DNA of 64,000 bases from contig NZ_CP114786.1 in the NCBI RefSeq assembly GCF_027359675.1, forward strand, positions 1,864,501 through 1,928,500, read 5' to 3'. Origin of the DNA: Roseibium sp. Sym1. GTDB lineage: Bacteria; Pseudomonadota; Alphaproteobacteria; Rhizobiales; Stappiaceae. Each line of letters begins with the position of its first letter. Positions within the stretch are counted from its first letter, which is position 1. The translations under genes and the position numbers were made by a program. A model generated the notes under the pieces. It searched no databases, had not been told where the DNA came from, and saw nothing but the letters and a program-made list of their open reading frames with translations. Below are positions 1 through 9,268 of this stretch, one piece after another.

Positions 1-1581
1 GCCCGTCAGGAACAGGTTTTGGAAAGCATTCGCAACTCCTGGCAGAAGGAGCCGTGGCAGATCCGGCGCATGCTCACCGAAACCACGGTGCCGGCATCCG
101 ATAAGCGCGCCCGTTTCATCGGCCTTGAAGCTTATGAGGCGGCGGGCGGCGCAATCCTGCGCGATCTCTTCTCCCACGACAATGACGGCTGGCTGCAGGA
201 CGTCTCCCTGCTCGATAGCCTGGTTGACCAGAAGCTAAAAGGTATGGCGGACGAGATTGCCGACCAGGGCTGGAAATGGATCGACGCTTCGGTCGAACTC
301 CCCTACGGCCACGCCAACGGTCTGCGCAAACTGACCGGTGCGATGCAGGACCTTACCGAAGAGGAACGGGCGGTCCGAGAAGCACTCCGCAAGGAGCATG
401 ACGACCTCGAGGCGGAATACACGGAGGCCAGCGATCTGCCCGACGAGGTCGATCTGCGTCTGGCGGAGATCGAGGCCGCGCTTGAGGCCTTCGAAAACCG
501 TCCCGTCAGCTTCGATCCGGAAGAGATTGCCCGCGCCGGTGTCTTCCTCAGCATCGGCCGGGATGGCGAATTCGTCGTCGATCATGGCTATGTCCGTCCC
601 GAGGATGAGCTTGACGCCGCCGTCGAGGGCAGTGGCTCTGGAAACGGAGGTGACGCCAGCATCGATCACGATGATGCTGGTGTCGGTTCTTCGGCGCGGC
701 GCGCTGTCATCACCATCGGCAGCCAGCCGATGGATGCAGATGACGACGAAGGCGACGTCATCAAGCCGCTTCCGGAACGCCTTGTTACAGAGCTGACGGC
801 CGAACGGACGTTGGCGCTGCGCGACAGGCTGGCGAACAATCCGTCCGTCGCGTTCCTGGCTGTGTTGCACAAGTTCTGCCGGGACGTCTTCTCTCGCTAC
901 ATGACCTATAGCCCGGCCATGGAAGTCTCGGTGCGCAACACCGGCTTCTCCCTGCAAGCGCCCGGCCTGAAGGAAATTCCGGCGGCACAGGCCATCGAGG
1001 AACGCCACAAGGCCTGGGAGGCGCGTATGCCGGACGACGAGGCCGCCCTCTGGGATTGGCTCGCCTCGCTCGAAGGCACCGAGCAGGCGGAGCTCTTCGC
1101 TCATTGCGCGGCGTTCGGCGTCAACGCTCTCTACGAGAAGGCCGATCGCTACGGCGGCGGCACCGTCACCGTGCACGGCATCCAGCAGCGTCTCGCCGAG
1201 GCCGATCGTCTCGCCCGCGCTGTCGGTCTCGACATGGTGGAAGCAGGCTGGCGGCCAACGGCCGAAAACTACCTCGGCCGCGTCACCAAGCCTCGCATCC
1301 TCGAAGCCGTACGCGAAGGGGCGGGCGAGCGCGCCGCCGAGTTGATCAACCATCTCAAGAAGGGCGATATGGCCAAGGAGGCCGAACGGCTGCTGGCTGA
1401 CACAAGCTGGCTGCCGGAGCCGCTGCGCATGACGGACGCTGGCGATGCCTCGCCGGTCGAGGCGGAAAACGAGGAGGGCGGAGCAGATGAGACTCTTCCG
1501 GCGTTCCTCACCGATGATGACGGCGACGATGAGAACGCGGAAGCTAACGAGGATGACGCCGCCCTTGTAGCTGCCGAGTAA
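1..1581 (+). CDS. ParB-like partition/nuclease-family protein, 3' part
   Basis: The reading frame is open from the first base, so the 5' end lies outside the window and 526 residues are visible. The visible part matches the C-terminal region of the long ParB-like proteins that rhizobial plasmids carry just upstream of a strawberry-notch helicase. It is acidic and ends in an Asp/Glu-rich tail from about residue 480. The ParB N-terminal nuclease/CTPase-like domain would lie in the missing part, so function is judged from context and overall similarity. A strong hairpin terminator follows directly. A long antisense frame over the same DNA is a shadow. I am fairly sure of the family and unsure whether it partitions DNA or is an accessory DNA-binding protein. 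Confidence 0.7.
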   Translation, partial: ARQEQVLESIRNSWQKEPWQIRRMLTETTVPASDKRARFIGLEAYEAAGGAILRDLFSHDNDGWLQDVSLLDSLVDQKLKGMADEIADQGWKWIDASVELPYGHANGLRKLTGAMQDLTEEERAVREALRKEHDDLEAEYTEASDLPDEVDLRLAEIEAALEAFENRPVSFDPEEIARAGVFLSIGRDGEFVVDHGYVRPEDELDAAVEGSGSGNGGDASIDHDDAGVGSSARRAVITIGSQPMDADDDEGDVIKPLPERLVTELTAERTLALRDRLANNPSVAFLAVLHKFCRDVFSRYMTYSPAMEVSVRNTGFSLQAPGLKEIPAAQAIEERHKAWEARMPDDEAALWDWLASLEGTEQAELFAHCAAFGVNALYEKADRYGGGTVTVHGIQQRLAEADRLARAVGLDMVEAGWRPTAENYLGRVTKPRILEAVREGAGERAAELINHLKKGDMAKEAERLLADTSWLPEPLRMTDAGDASPVEAENEEGGADETLPAFLTDDDGDDENAEANEDDAALVAAE

Positions 1582-1592
1582 CGCGATCCCGC

Positions 1593-1621
1593 CCCGGAGC
1601 TGCAAGGCTCCGGGCTTTTTT
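1593..1621 (+). terminator. Rho-independent terminator after the ParB-like gene
   Basis: An 8-bp stem (CCCGGAGC at 1593-1600, GCTCCGGG at 1607-1614) with a 6-nt loop is followed by C and six T. It begins 12 nt after the stop codon. Confidence 0.85.
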
Positions 1622-2033
1622 CATGGTGGCCTTGGTCGGGCAGCAATTACAGGGCTGTTCAAAGGACCCAACACCATCAAGTCAATTGTGCTCCGATGGA
1701 GATCCGCCGGTTGCCTGACCTATGGCTTCGCTTCTGCCCATCGTTGCATTCCCTCTCGATCGGCTGGCAGAGGACAGAGGTGGTCGTGCAAACGCATTTC
1801 CGGGTTTCCGGCTTCTGACGGACACGGAAACCATCCCCCGCTTCCATTCGCTGACCTTGGTCTGAACGAGGCTTTGTCATTCAACCCGCATGGGGTCGGC
1901 TTACGCGCGCGTGCCGCCTCGCGGATTCGGGACGAGCCCGAACGCGCGCGGTGATTGCCGTTCTCGATCAGACACTACGGGCGCCTGTCGCGCGGGGGAT
2001 GGTCCCCTGCCTCCAACGACAGGAGCCGGAACA
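1622..2033. other. Intergenic segment, no gene supported
   Basis: About 410 bases lie between the terminator and the next small gene. Only short overlapping frames are present, with no good ribosome site. A short hairpin (GGGGA, TGG, TCCCC) at about 1995-2007 precedes the small gene. A promoter is expected here, but I cannot point to one with confidence. Confidence 0.4.
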
Positions 2034-2198
2034 ATGACCCTTCAAGACGCCACCGCCTTCGCTTCCAGCCTCGCCGCCACACTGATGGTTTCCATCGTCG
2101 TTTTCCGGGCTGGCGACGGATCCTTCGGTGCTGTAACCGCCGACGAAATCGACGGCGACGAGGTGGCTGTGATGTTTGAGATCGATCCTTTCTCGTGA
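2034..2198 (+). CDS. Small hypothetical protein, 54 aa
   Basis: ATG at 2034 is preceded by AGGAG at 2021-2025, a usable ribosome site. The 54-residue product has a hydrophobic N-terminal half, then a polar acidic second half starting around FRAGDG. It sits between a terminator and the large helicase gene on the same strand. I do not recognise a family. The coding call rests on the ribosome site, backbone context and normal amino-acid composition. Confidence 0.5.
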   Translation: MTLQDATAFASSLAATLMVSIVVFRAGDGSFGAVTADEIDGDEVAVMFEIDPFS

Positions 2199-2424
2199 GG
2201 CGATCGCCTCACGGTCGGCCGAGGTCGTTGAGCCCCGGTTCCCGAAATCACTTGCCGCATTTGACCGTGGCGGGCTCAAGGGCGCTCGAGGAGCCAAGCT
2301 CGCTTCCTGCTTCCCACCGACCTTTGACCTTCTTCCAGCTTGATCGCGCCCGCCTTCCTGCGTGGCGCGATTTCTTTTGCCCTGAGAGGGAGAGGGCTGC
2401 CGGGACGTGGTGAGCCCGGGCGGT

Positions 2425-2467
2425 CGAGAGAGCGCTGGCCGGGCTTTCCCGTTGCTGCTCTCGAGGA
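2425..2467 (+). promoter_or_regulatory. Structured leader hairpin before the helicase/methylase gene
   Basis: CGAGAGAGC (2425-2433) can pair with GCTGCTCTCG (2454-2463) with one bulged base, around an inner CCGGGC/CCCG stem. The GAGGA ribosome site (2463-2467) starts at the base of the stem, nine bases before ATG 2477. Control of ribosome access is an inference from this placement. Confidence 0.4.
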
Positions 2468-2476
2468 TCTCCTCTC

Positions 2477-5400
2477 ATGAACATGACCGCACCCGTGACC
2501 GCCCCGGCCACGCCGATCGCTCCTGCGCCCGCCATCCTGGCCGTCGCCCATGATCTTCTTGAGCATCTTGAACAAGGCCGGCGCGTGGACGCTGCCATGT
2601 TGCGCGCCGCAATGGAAATTGCGTTCGGCGCGTCTGATACATCCGGCGCCTGGAACTGGAAGGACGCCTATGACGCTTGCGAGGTGGCAACAGTTCTGTT
2701 CCTGCGCAAATACGGCAAGGCGGTTTTCCGTAAAGCCGCCATTCCAGCTGCACGGCTTTCCGTGCTGGAGAAGATCGTGGCGCTGCTACCAACGCAGACG
2801 CGCCGGTCCGAAGAGAGCCAGACGCTCCAGCAGTTCAGCACGCCTGTTCCCCTTGGCCTTGCCGCGCTGACGGCGGCTCATGTTGCCGAAAACGATCGTG
2901 TGCTGGAACCCTCGGCCGGTACCGGCCTGATGGCGGTTCTGGCCGAGATCGCCCGTGGATCGCTGATCCTAAACGAGCTTGCGGAAACTCGCGCCGACCT
3001 GCTCGCTTCTCTCTTTCCGGCAAAAGACGTTACCCGGTTCGACGCCGCGCAGATCGACGATCACCTCGATCCGGGGCTGGTGCCTTCCGTCGTCATCATG
3101 AACCCGCCCTTCACGGCGCTCGCGAATGTTTCTGGGCGCATTGCCGATGCCGGTTTCCGGCACATCGCCTCGGCGCTGAACCGCCTCGCCCCGGGCGGGC
3201 GGCTGGTGACGATCACCGGGGCAAATGTCGGTCCGGAACTACCGGGCTGGCGCGAAGCCTTTGTCCGCCTGCAGGAGCGCGGCACCGTCGTGTTCTCCGC
3301 AGCGATCACCGGATCGGCTTACGCGAAACACGGAACGACCTTCCCGACGCGGCTCACCGTGATCGACAAGGTACCCGCAGTGGAACCGACCCTGTTCCCG
3401 TCCTCGCCTGGTATGGCACCGGACGTCGCCACGCTTCTCGGTTGGATCGAAAACGCGGTTCCACCTCGGCTGCCGGTTTCGCTTCCCGAGGGTCCGCGAT
3501 CACCGGTCCCCTCTGCTGGCCGAGCGGCGCGAGGCGGTCCGGCGTGCCCGGCAAAATCTCGTCCGGCCAGGCCCGCCGTTGCCGATCCCGAGGCCGTTGA
3601 GCTATCCTACGAAACCGTCGATTGGACACCGCCTGAGGGCGCCGGGTTTACCGACGCAATCTATGAGGCTTACGGATTGCAGTCGATCCGTATTCCCGGA
3701 TGTCAGGATCATCCCACAAAACTGGTGCAGTCGGCGGCGATGGCGTCGGTCGCCCCGCCCAAGCCAGGCTACCGACCGTTTCTGCCGGCGAACGTCGTCA
3801 CCGAGGGAGTGCTGTCGGACGCGCAGCTCGAGACGGTGATCTACGCGGGCGAGGCTCATTCTGGTCATCTTGCCGGCAGTTGGACAGTCGACGAGACCTT
3901 CGATCTCGTCCAGGCAGCGCCCGAAGGGGTTGCCGGCGCTTTCCGCTTCCGCCGGGGCTTCATGCTCGGCGACGGCACCGGTGCGGGCAAGGGCCGCCAG
4001 TCGGCCGCGATCATCCTTGAAAATTGGCTGCGCGGCCGCCGCAAAGCGGTCTGGATCTCCAAATCCGGCAAGCTGATCGAGGACGCGCAGCGCGACTGGT
4101 CTGCCCTCGGTATGGAGCGGCTGCTGGTCACGCCTCTGTCGCGCTTTCCTCAAGGCAAGCCGATCACGCTCATCGAAGGCATCCTTTTTACCACCTACGC
4201 CACGCTGCGCTCCGACGACCGTGGCGACAAGGTTTCCAGGGTGAAGCAGATCGTCGAATGGTTGAAGTCCGGTCCCGGCGCCGAGGCCGAGAAGGATTTC
4301 AATGGAGTGATCATTTTCGACGAAAGCCATGCCATGCAGAACGCCGGTGGCGGCAAGGGCGAGCGCGGGGATGTTGCGCCGTCGCAGCAGGGTCGCGCGG
4401 GACTGCGCCTTCAGCACGCGCTGCCCGATGCCCGCGTCGTCTATGTCTCGGCGACCGGTGCCACCAGTGTGCACAATCTTGCCTATGCGCAGCGGCTCGG
4501 TCTCTGGGGAAGCGACGATTTTCCGTTTGTGACAAGGGCCGAGTTTGTCGAGGCGATCGAGGAGGGCGGCGTCGCGGCGATGGAGGTGCTGGCCCGCGAC
4601 CTCAGGTCACTCGGGCTCTACACCGCCCGTTCGCTCTCCTATGACGGCGTCGAATACGAACTTGTCGAACATCAGCTGACGGCCGAGCAGCGCCGCATCT
4701 ACGACGCGTATGCCGGGGCCTTCACTGTCATTCACAACCATCTCGACGCGGCGATGGAGGCTGCAAACATCACCGGAAGTGAGGGTACGCTCAACCGGCA
4801 GGCCAAATCCGCTGCGCGATCCGCTTTCGAGAGCGCCAAGCAACGCTTCTTCGGTCATCTGCTGACATCGATGAAGACACCGACGCTGATCCGGTCGATC
4901 GAGCGCGATCTGGAGGCGGGGCATGCTGCTGTCATTCAGATCGTCTCGACGGGCGAGGCGCTGATGGAGCGCCGGCTCGCCGAGATCCCCACAGAGGAGT
5001 GGAATGACGTCCGGGTGGACATCACCCCACGCGAATATGTTCTCGACTATCTCGCCCATTCCTTCCCGGTGCAGCTCTATGAGCCCTTCACCGACAGCGA
5101 GGGCAATCTTTCCTCGCGCCCGGTAACCCGGGACGGTCAACCGGTGGAATGCCGCGAGGCGGTCGCCCGGCGGGACGAGTTGATCGAGCGGCTCGCTGCG
5201 CTGCCGCCGGTTCCCGGTGCGCTCGATCAGATCGTCCAACGCTTCGGCACAGACACGGTTGCCGAGGTGACGGGCCGTTCGCGGCGCATCGTGAGAAAGG
5301 GTGATCGTCTCTCTGTCGAGAGCCGCGCGGCCTCTGCCAATCTCTCCGAGACGTCCGCCTTCATGGATGACCTCAAACGCATCCTCATCTTCTCCGATGC

Positions 5401-6817
5401 CGGCGGCACCGGGCGCAGCTATCATGCGGATCTCTCGGCAAAGAACCAACGCTTGCGGGTCCACTACCTGCTCGAGCCCGGCTGGAAGGCGGATGCCGCG
5501 ATCCAGGGCCTCGGGCGGACGAATCGCACCAATCAGGCGCAGCCGCCGCTCTTCCGGCCCATCTCCACGGATGTGAAGGCGGAAAAGCGGTTCCTGTCGA
5601 CCATCGCCCGCCGCCTCGACACGCTCGGCGCTATCACTCGCGGCCAGCGCCAGACCGGCGGGCAGGGGCTCTTTCGCCCCGAGGACAATCTGGAAAGTTT
5701 TTATGCCCGCGATGCGCTGCGCCAGCTCTATCTTATGATCGTGCGCGGCAAGGTCGAGGGCTGCCCGCTCGAACGGTTCGAGACCGCCACCGGCCTGAAG
5801 CTGACAGATGCGAACGGCATCAGGGACGATCTGCCGCCGATTACCACCTTCCTCAACCGGCTTCTGGCGCTGACGATCGAGCTTCAAGCCATCCTCTTTG
5901 CCGCCTTCGAGCGACTGCTGGACGCCAGGATCGAGGGGGCGATCGCCAGCGGCACTTATGATCTCGGGTTGGAGACACTGACGGCCGAGAGCTTTGTGGT
6001 CACCGATCGCCGGACGATCCACACCCATCCGGCGACCGGTGCGGGGACCCGGCTGCTCACCATCTCCGAGAAGCGTCGCAACAGGCCCATGCCGCTTGAG
6101 GATGCAATTGCCCGTGCTGAAACGGAGCCCGGTGCCAGGCTGCTGGTCAACGGCAAGTCGGGGCGGGCGGCCGTTCAGGTGCAGGCGCCGTCGATGATGA
6201 TCGACGATGGCGAGATTGAGCGCCGTGTCCGGCTGATCCGGCCGATGGAGCACAGCCACCTCTCGCTCAAGGTGCTGGCCGACAGCCATTGGCAAGTGGC
6301 GGATCGAGATGCGTTCGCTTCGGCCTGGGACCACGAACGGTCCGAGATTCCGGAATTCACCGAGAGCACGTTGCAAATGGTCTGCGGTCTGCTCCTGCCG
6401 GTCTGGAAGCGTCTGCCGAACGAGTCAACACGGGTCTATCGGCTGCAGACCGACGAGGGTGAGCGCATCATCGGCCGCCGCGTCTCGCCCGCCTGGGCGG
6501 CCAATGCAACCGCGACGGGATCGGTGACGCTGTCTCCCGATGAAGCCTATGCTGCACTGATCGATGGCCAGACGATCCTGGATCTGGCCGAAGGTCTGCT
6601 GCTCCGGCGGGGCCGCGTCATGGGGGCAAACCGGATCGAGCTCACCGGGTTCTCGGAAGGTATGCGCGATCGGCTCAAGGCCTTCGGGCTCTTTTCGGAG
6701 ATCATCTCCTGGAAGCTGCGCTTCTTCGTGCCCGCCGATGAACGTGGGGCGGAGGTGCTCGGCAGAGTGATGGAAGCCTGGCCGATCGAGCGCGTCCTGG
6801 ACCGTGGGGCGGCCTGA
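2477..6817 (+). CDS. Strawberry-notch-like helicase with N-terminal DNA methylase domain
   Basis: This 1446-residue protein has an N-terminal methyltransferase-like domain with an SAM-site motif (EPSAGTG, about residue 137) and the N6-adenine-type catalytic motif NPPF near residue 209. A superfamily 2 helicase core follows: Walker A-like GDGTGAGKG near 497, a DESH box near 614, and the strawberry-notch C-terminal domain with GGTGRSY near 975 and the arginine-finger motif LGRTNRTNQ near 1011-1019. It is probably a cytoplasmic DNA-modifying and remodelling enzyme. Such proteins are standard in alphaproteobacterial plasmids and may protect incoming DNA, although that role is not proven. ATG 2477 has GAGGA upstream. 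Its TGA overlaps the next ATG (TGATG), so translation of the two is coupled. Confidence 0.9.
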   Translation: MNMTAPVTAPATPIAPAPAILAVAHDLLEHLEQGRRVDAAMLRAAMEIAFGASDTSGAWNWKDAYDACEVATVLFLRKYGKAVFRKAAIPAARLSVLEKIVALLPTQTRRSEESQTLQQFSTPVPLGLAALTAAHVAENDRVLEPSAGTGLMAVLAEIARGSLILNELAETRADLLASLFPAKDVTRFDAAQIDDHLDPGLVPSVVIMNPPFTALANVSGRIADAGFRHIASALNRLAPGGRLVTITGANVGPELPGWREAFVRLQERGTVVFSAAITGSAYAKHGTTFPTRLTVIDKVPAVEPTLFPSSPGMAPDVATLLGWIENAVPPRLPVSLPEGPRSPVPSAGRAARGGPACPAKSRPARPAVADPEAVELSYETVDWTPPEGAGFTDAIYEAYGLQSIRIPGCQDHPTKLVQSAAMASVAPPKPGYRPFLPANVVTEGVLSDAQLETVIYAGEAHSGHLAGSWTVDETFDLVQAAPEGVAGAFRFRRGFMLGDGTGAGKGRQSAAIILENWLRGRRKAVWISKSGKLIEDAQRDWSALGMERLLVTPLSRFPQGKPITLIEGILFTTYATLRSDDRGDKVSRVKQIVEWLKSGPGAEAEKDFNGVIIFDESHAMQNAGGGKGERGDVAPSQQGRAGLRLQHALPDARVVYVSATGATSVHNLAYAQRLGLWGSDDFPFVTRAEFVEAIEEGGVAAMEVLARDLRSLGLYTARSLSYDGVEYELVEHQLTAEQRRIYDAYAGAFTVIHNHLDAAMEAANITGSEGTLNRQAKSAARSAFESAKQRFFGHLLTSMKTPTLIRSIERDLEAGHAAVIQIVSTGEALMERRLAEIPTEEWNDVRVDITPREYVLDYLAHSFPVQLYEPFTDSEGNLSSRPVTRDGQPVECREAVARRDELIERLAALPPVPGALDQIVQRFGTDTVAEVTGRSRRIVRKGDRLSVESRAASANLSETSAFMDDLKRILIFSDAGGTGRSYHADLSAKNQRLRVHYLLEPGWKADAAIQGLGRTNRTNQAQPPLFRPISTDVKAEKRFLSTIARRLDTLGAITRGQRQTGGQGLFRPEDNLESFYARDALRQLYLMIVRGKVEGCPLERFETATGLKLTDANGIRDDLPPITTFLNRLLALTIELQAILFAAFERLLDARIEGAIASGTYDLGLETLTAESFVVTDRRTIHTHPATGAGTRLLTISEKRRNRPMPLEDAIARAETEPGARLLVNGKSGRAAVQVQAPSMMIDDGEIERRVRLIRPMEHSHLSLKVLADSHWQVADRDAFASAWDHERSEIPEFTESTLQMVCGLLLPVWKRLPNESTRVYRLQTDEGERIIGRRVSPAWAANATATGSVTLSPDEAYAALIDGQTILDLAEGLLLRRGRVMGANRIELTGFSEGMRDRLKAFGLFSEIISWKLRFFVPADERGAEVLGRVMEAWPIERVLDRGAA

Positions 6818-7851
6818 TGTCCCGTGTTGAGGCTTCCGATCTGGCGGTGCGTCTTGCGAGAGCGGCCGAAGCGGTGTGCCGCCACTACCTGCCAGCCGGC
6901 CAAAAATCCGGCCGCTACTGGCTGGTGGGGGATGTACACGGTTCGCCGGGCCGGTCGATGTTTGTCCGGCTCAAGGGACCGGATCGTGGCAAGGGCGCTA
7001 CTGGAAAATGGACAGATGCCGCGACGGGCGAACATGGCGATCTGCTCGATGTCATCCGCGAAAGCTGTGGGTTCTCCGACTTTCGCGATGTCGCCGAGGA
7101 AGCGCGGCGGTTTCTGAGCCTGCCTCGTCCTGAGCCCGAGAAACGGTCCAGACAACTGTCGTCGGTTCCATCCGGTTCTGCCGCGGCCGCAAGGCGGCTC
7201 TTTGCCATGTCGCAGCCGATCGCCGGAACACTCGTGGAAACGTATCTCCGTAATCGCGGCATTACGGCTTTGCACGCAACCGCAAGCCTGCGCTTCCATC
7301 CAACATGCTACTACCGGCTGGAAGGCGGCGGCTCGACCAGACAGCTTCCGGCGATGGTTGCCACCGTCACCGATCTCGGCGGGCGTCAGACCGGCGCGCA
7401 TCGCACCTGGCTCGCGGCGGACGGCTCTTGCAAGGCGGACATCGAGACACCGAGGCGGGCGATGGGAGACTTGCTCGGTCACGGGGTGCGGTTTGGAGTG
7501 GCGCAAGATGTTCTCGCCGCCGGCGAGGGGATCGAGACTGTGCTGTCGGCTCGCTCCGCCGGTGTCGAACTGCCGGTGCTGGCGGCGCTCTCGGCGGCCC
7601 ATCTCGCCGCCATCCTGTTCCCCAAGAGTCTCCGGCGGCTCTATGTCCTGCGTGACCGCGATCCGGCAGGTGAGGGCGCGCGGAAGGTTCTTTTGGCCAG
7701 AGCCGCCGAGGCCGGGATCGAGGCACTGGCGCTGACGCCGCGGCTAGGCGACTTCAATGACGATTTGAGGCGCGACGGCATTGACACCCTCCGGGAACGG
7801 TTGCGGCTTCAGCTCCATCCCGAGGACGTGGCACGCTTTCTGGCGGCGTGA
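6817..7851 (+). CDS. Toprim-domain (primase-like) protein
   Basis: This 344-residue protein begins inside the stop codon of the helicase gene. The N-terminal half resembles the zinc-free primase/helicase N-domain common to plasmid Toprim proteins (DUF7146 type). The C-terminal half has Toprim signatures: the acidic residue in AAGEGIETVLSA around residue 232 and the DxD motif in LRDRDPAGEG near 275. Toprim domains bind metal and catalyse nucleotidyl transfer or strand cleavage, so a role in plasmid primer synthesis or repair is likely. The 1-nt overlap suggests an operon with the upstream helicase. The family is secure; the precise reaction is not. Confidence 0.85.
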   Translation: MSRVEASDLAVRLARAAEAVCRHYLPAGQKSGRYWLVGDVHGSPGRSMFVRLKGPDRGKGATGKWTDAATGEHGDLLDVIRESCGFSDFRDVAEEARRFLSLPRPEPEKRSRQLSSVPSGSAAAARRLFAMSQPIAGTLVETYLRNRGITALHATASLRFHPTCYYRLEGGGSTRQLPAMVATVTDLGGRQTGAHRTWLAADGSCKADIETPRRAMGDLLGHGVRFGVAQDVLAAGEGIETVLSARSAGVELPVLAALSAAHLAAILFPKSLRRLYVLRDRDPAGEGARKVLLARAAEAGIEALALTPRLGDFNDDLRRDGIDTLRERLRLQLHPEDVARFLAA

Positions 7852-8174
7852 GGGAGCGGCAGATGAGGACTGTGGCACACCGGTTGCCGTCCTCCTGTCA
7901 TATCCGGTCCTCCCGGTCTTCCTCGTCGGACACGTCGCCGCCCACGGCCTTCTTGAGAGGGCAGGCGGCCCACAAACGGGACGGCCGGGCAATGGCCACG
8001 CCCGGCTATTTTCCGCCGCGCCTCCAGGGAGGCGCTTTGCATCGCGAGGCAAAATAGCCGGACTTGGCCATCGGGACCCTCGCTTCTCTCGGGCTGCCCG
8101 GCCGTCCCGTCCGTGGGCTGGTCGCTGCCACGAAGGCCGCGATGGGCGCGGCTCACCCGACGAGGAACCCCGAA
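7852..8174. promoter_or_regulatory. Structured intergenic region with nested inverted repeats
   Basis: CCGGCTATTTT (8002-8012) pairs perfectly with AAAATAGCCGG (8051-8061). TGGCCA copies flank it at 7993-7998 and 8065-8070. Inside lies GCGCCTCC/GGAGGCGC (8018-8025, 8028-8035) and an alternative TTTGC/GCAAA stem (8036-8040, 8049-8053). The structure lies about 100 bases before the DUF2493 start and has no T run, so it looks more like a leader or operator than a terminator. No gene is supported here. Confidence 0.45.
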
Positions 8175-9110
8175 ATGACCTTTTCAAACGATACGGCAGC
8201 CAATGAGCCGGTCCACAGCTCCTCTCAGACCGGTCACGCCCTCACCGAACTCCAGCTTTACGGCTGGCGTCCGTTCGAAGACGAACCCGATCCGAGGCCG
8301 CTTCCTGAGGACAGTATGGTCTCCAGCGCGGTCACCGACATCTTCGACGCCCTGATCGCGACACTCGGCGATACACGTCTTGAACCCGAACTCGACGAAT
8401 TGCTCTGGGGCACGGTCAATCTCTTCCACCGCGCCACGACGCGCACCGAACGGGCACTCGATGACAACGAGCAGGCGCAGCGCCGGCTGCAGCGGGAACA
8501 GGACGGCTCGGAGGTGAAGTCCGTCGAGCTGGAGCGCCTGACGGCCGAGGGGCAGAGCCTGATCGAGCGCAGGAACGCGTTGGAGCTCTTCCGGGACCTC
8601 GCCGTCGAAGGCTTCGAGCGCCATCAGGGCAAGCCCTGGCAGCCCCGCAATGGTTCGCGTGTCAGTCATCGCAACCTCACCTCGGCGATGATCGACAGCC
8701 GGGATTTCCTGGCCGCGAAACGCCGGGCCGAAGCCGAGATGCTCCTGCCGCAGGGGCCGAAGGTCGCCATCACCGGCGGTGTTGACTTCAACGACCACCG
8801 CCTGATCTGGGCAAGGCTCGATCAGGTCCACGCCAAGCACCCTGACATGGTGCTGCTGCATGGCGGATCGCCGAAAGGCGCTGAGCTCATTGCCTCCTGT
8901 TGGGCGGACCATCGCAAGGTGCCGCAGGTGGCCTTCCGCCCCGACTGGGCCAAACATGCTAAGGCAGCACCCTTCAAGCGCAACGACGCAATGCTGGACG
9001 CGCTTCCGATCGGAGTCCTGGTCTTCCCCGGCACGGGCATCCAGGAAAACCTCGCCGACAAGGCCCGCAAGCTCGGTATCCCGGTCCTGAAATACGAGGG
9101 TGGCGCGTAA
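8175..9110 (+). CDS. DUF2493 domain protein (SLOG/Rossmann-like)
   Basis: The 311-residue reading starts at ATG 8175, chosen because GAGGA at 8162-8166 sits correctly before it; an upstream GTG/TTG start would lack such a site. The N-terminal two thirds is charged and helical. The C-terminal third, starting with VAITGGVDFND, has the Rossmann-like nucleotide-binding fold of DUF2493, with the LLHGGSPKGAE loop and the ending GIPVLKYEG. Relatives are found beside plasmid ssb and helicase genes. Ligand and role are unknown; nucleotide or nucleic-acid binding is inferred from the SLOG superfamily. Confidence 0.82.
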   Translation: MTFSNDTAANEPVHSSSQTGHALTELQLYGWRPFEDEPDPRPLPEDSMVSSAVTDIFDALIATLGDTRLEPELDELLWGTVNLFHRATTRTERALDDNEQAQRRLQREQDGSEVKSVELERLTAEGQSLIERRNALELFRDLAVEGFERHQGKPWQPRNGSRVSHRNLTSAMIDSRDFLAAKRRAEAEMLLPQGPKVAITGGVDFNDHRLIWARLDQVHAKHPDMVLLHGGSPKGAELIASCWADHRKVPQVAFRPDWAKHAKAAPFKRNDAMLDALPIGVLVFPGTGIQENLADKARKLGIPVLKYEGGA

Positions 9111-9137
9111 GCGCCTCCTTTTCTTGCATGACAGACT

Positions 9138-9164
9138 TGACCCAGGAAGTCGTCTCGGGGTCAA
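9138..9164. promoter_or_regulatory. Inverted repeat after DUF2493 gene
   Basis: TTGACCC (9138-9144) and GGGTCAA (9158-9164) form perfect 7-bp arms around a 13-nt spacer, 27 nt after the DUF2493 stop. There is no T tract, so it is a weak terminator at best. Its symmetry would suit an operator for the downstream membrane-protein gene. Confidence 0.3.
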
Positions 9165-9268
9165 ATATCCAGACTTGCAGAACCGGCGAAGCTATATAGT
9201 CGCAGGCGGAGCGTATCCATCGGCAGCCTGTCGTGATCCCTTAATAATCACCGACGCCGGAGGCTGTC

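Noticed and set aside
235..1605. Minus-strand open frame of 456 codons opposite the ParB-like gene
   Set aside because: It lacks a ribosome site and covers a terminator; the plus-strand frame has family similarity.
1696..1818. 40-codon plus-strand frame after the first terminator
   Set aside because: No ribosome site and no known family; too short to support.
4607..6376. Minus-strand open frame of 589 codons inside the helicase gene
   Set aside because: It is a shadow of a GC-rich gene with strong domain evidence on the plus strand; the product shows no family motif.
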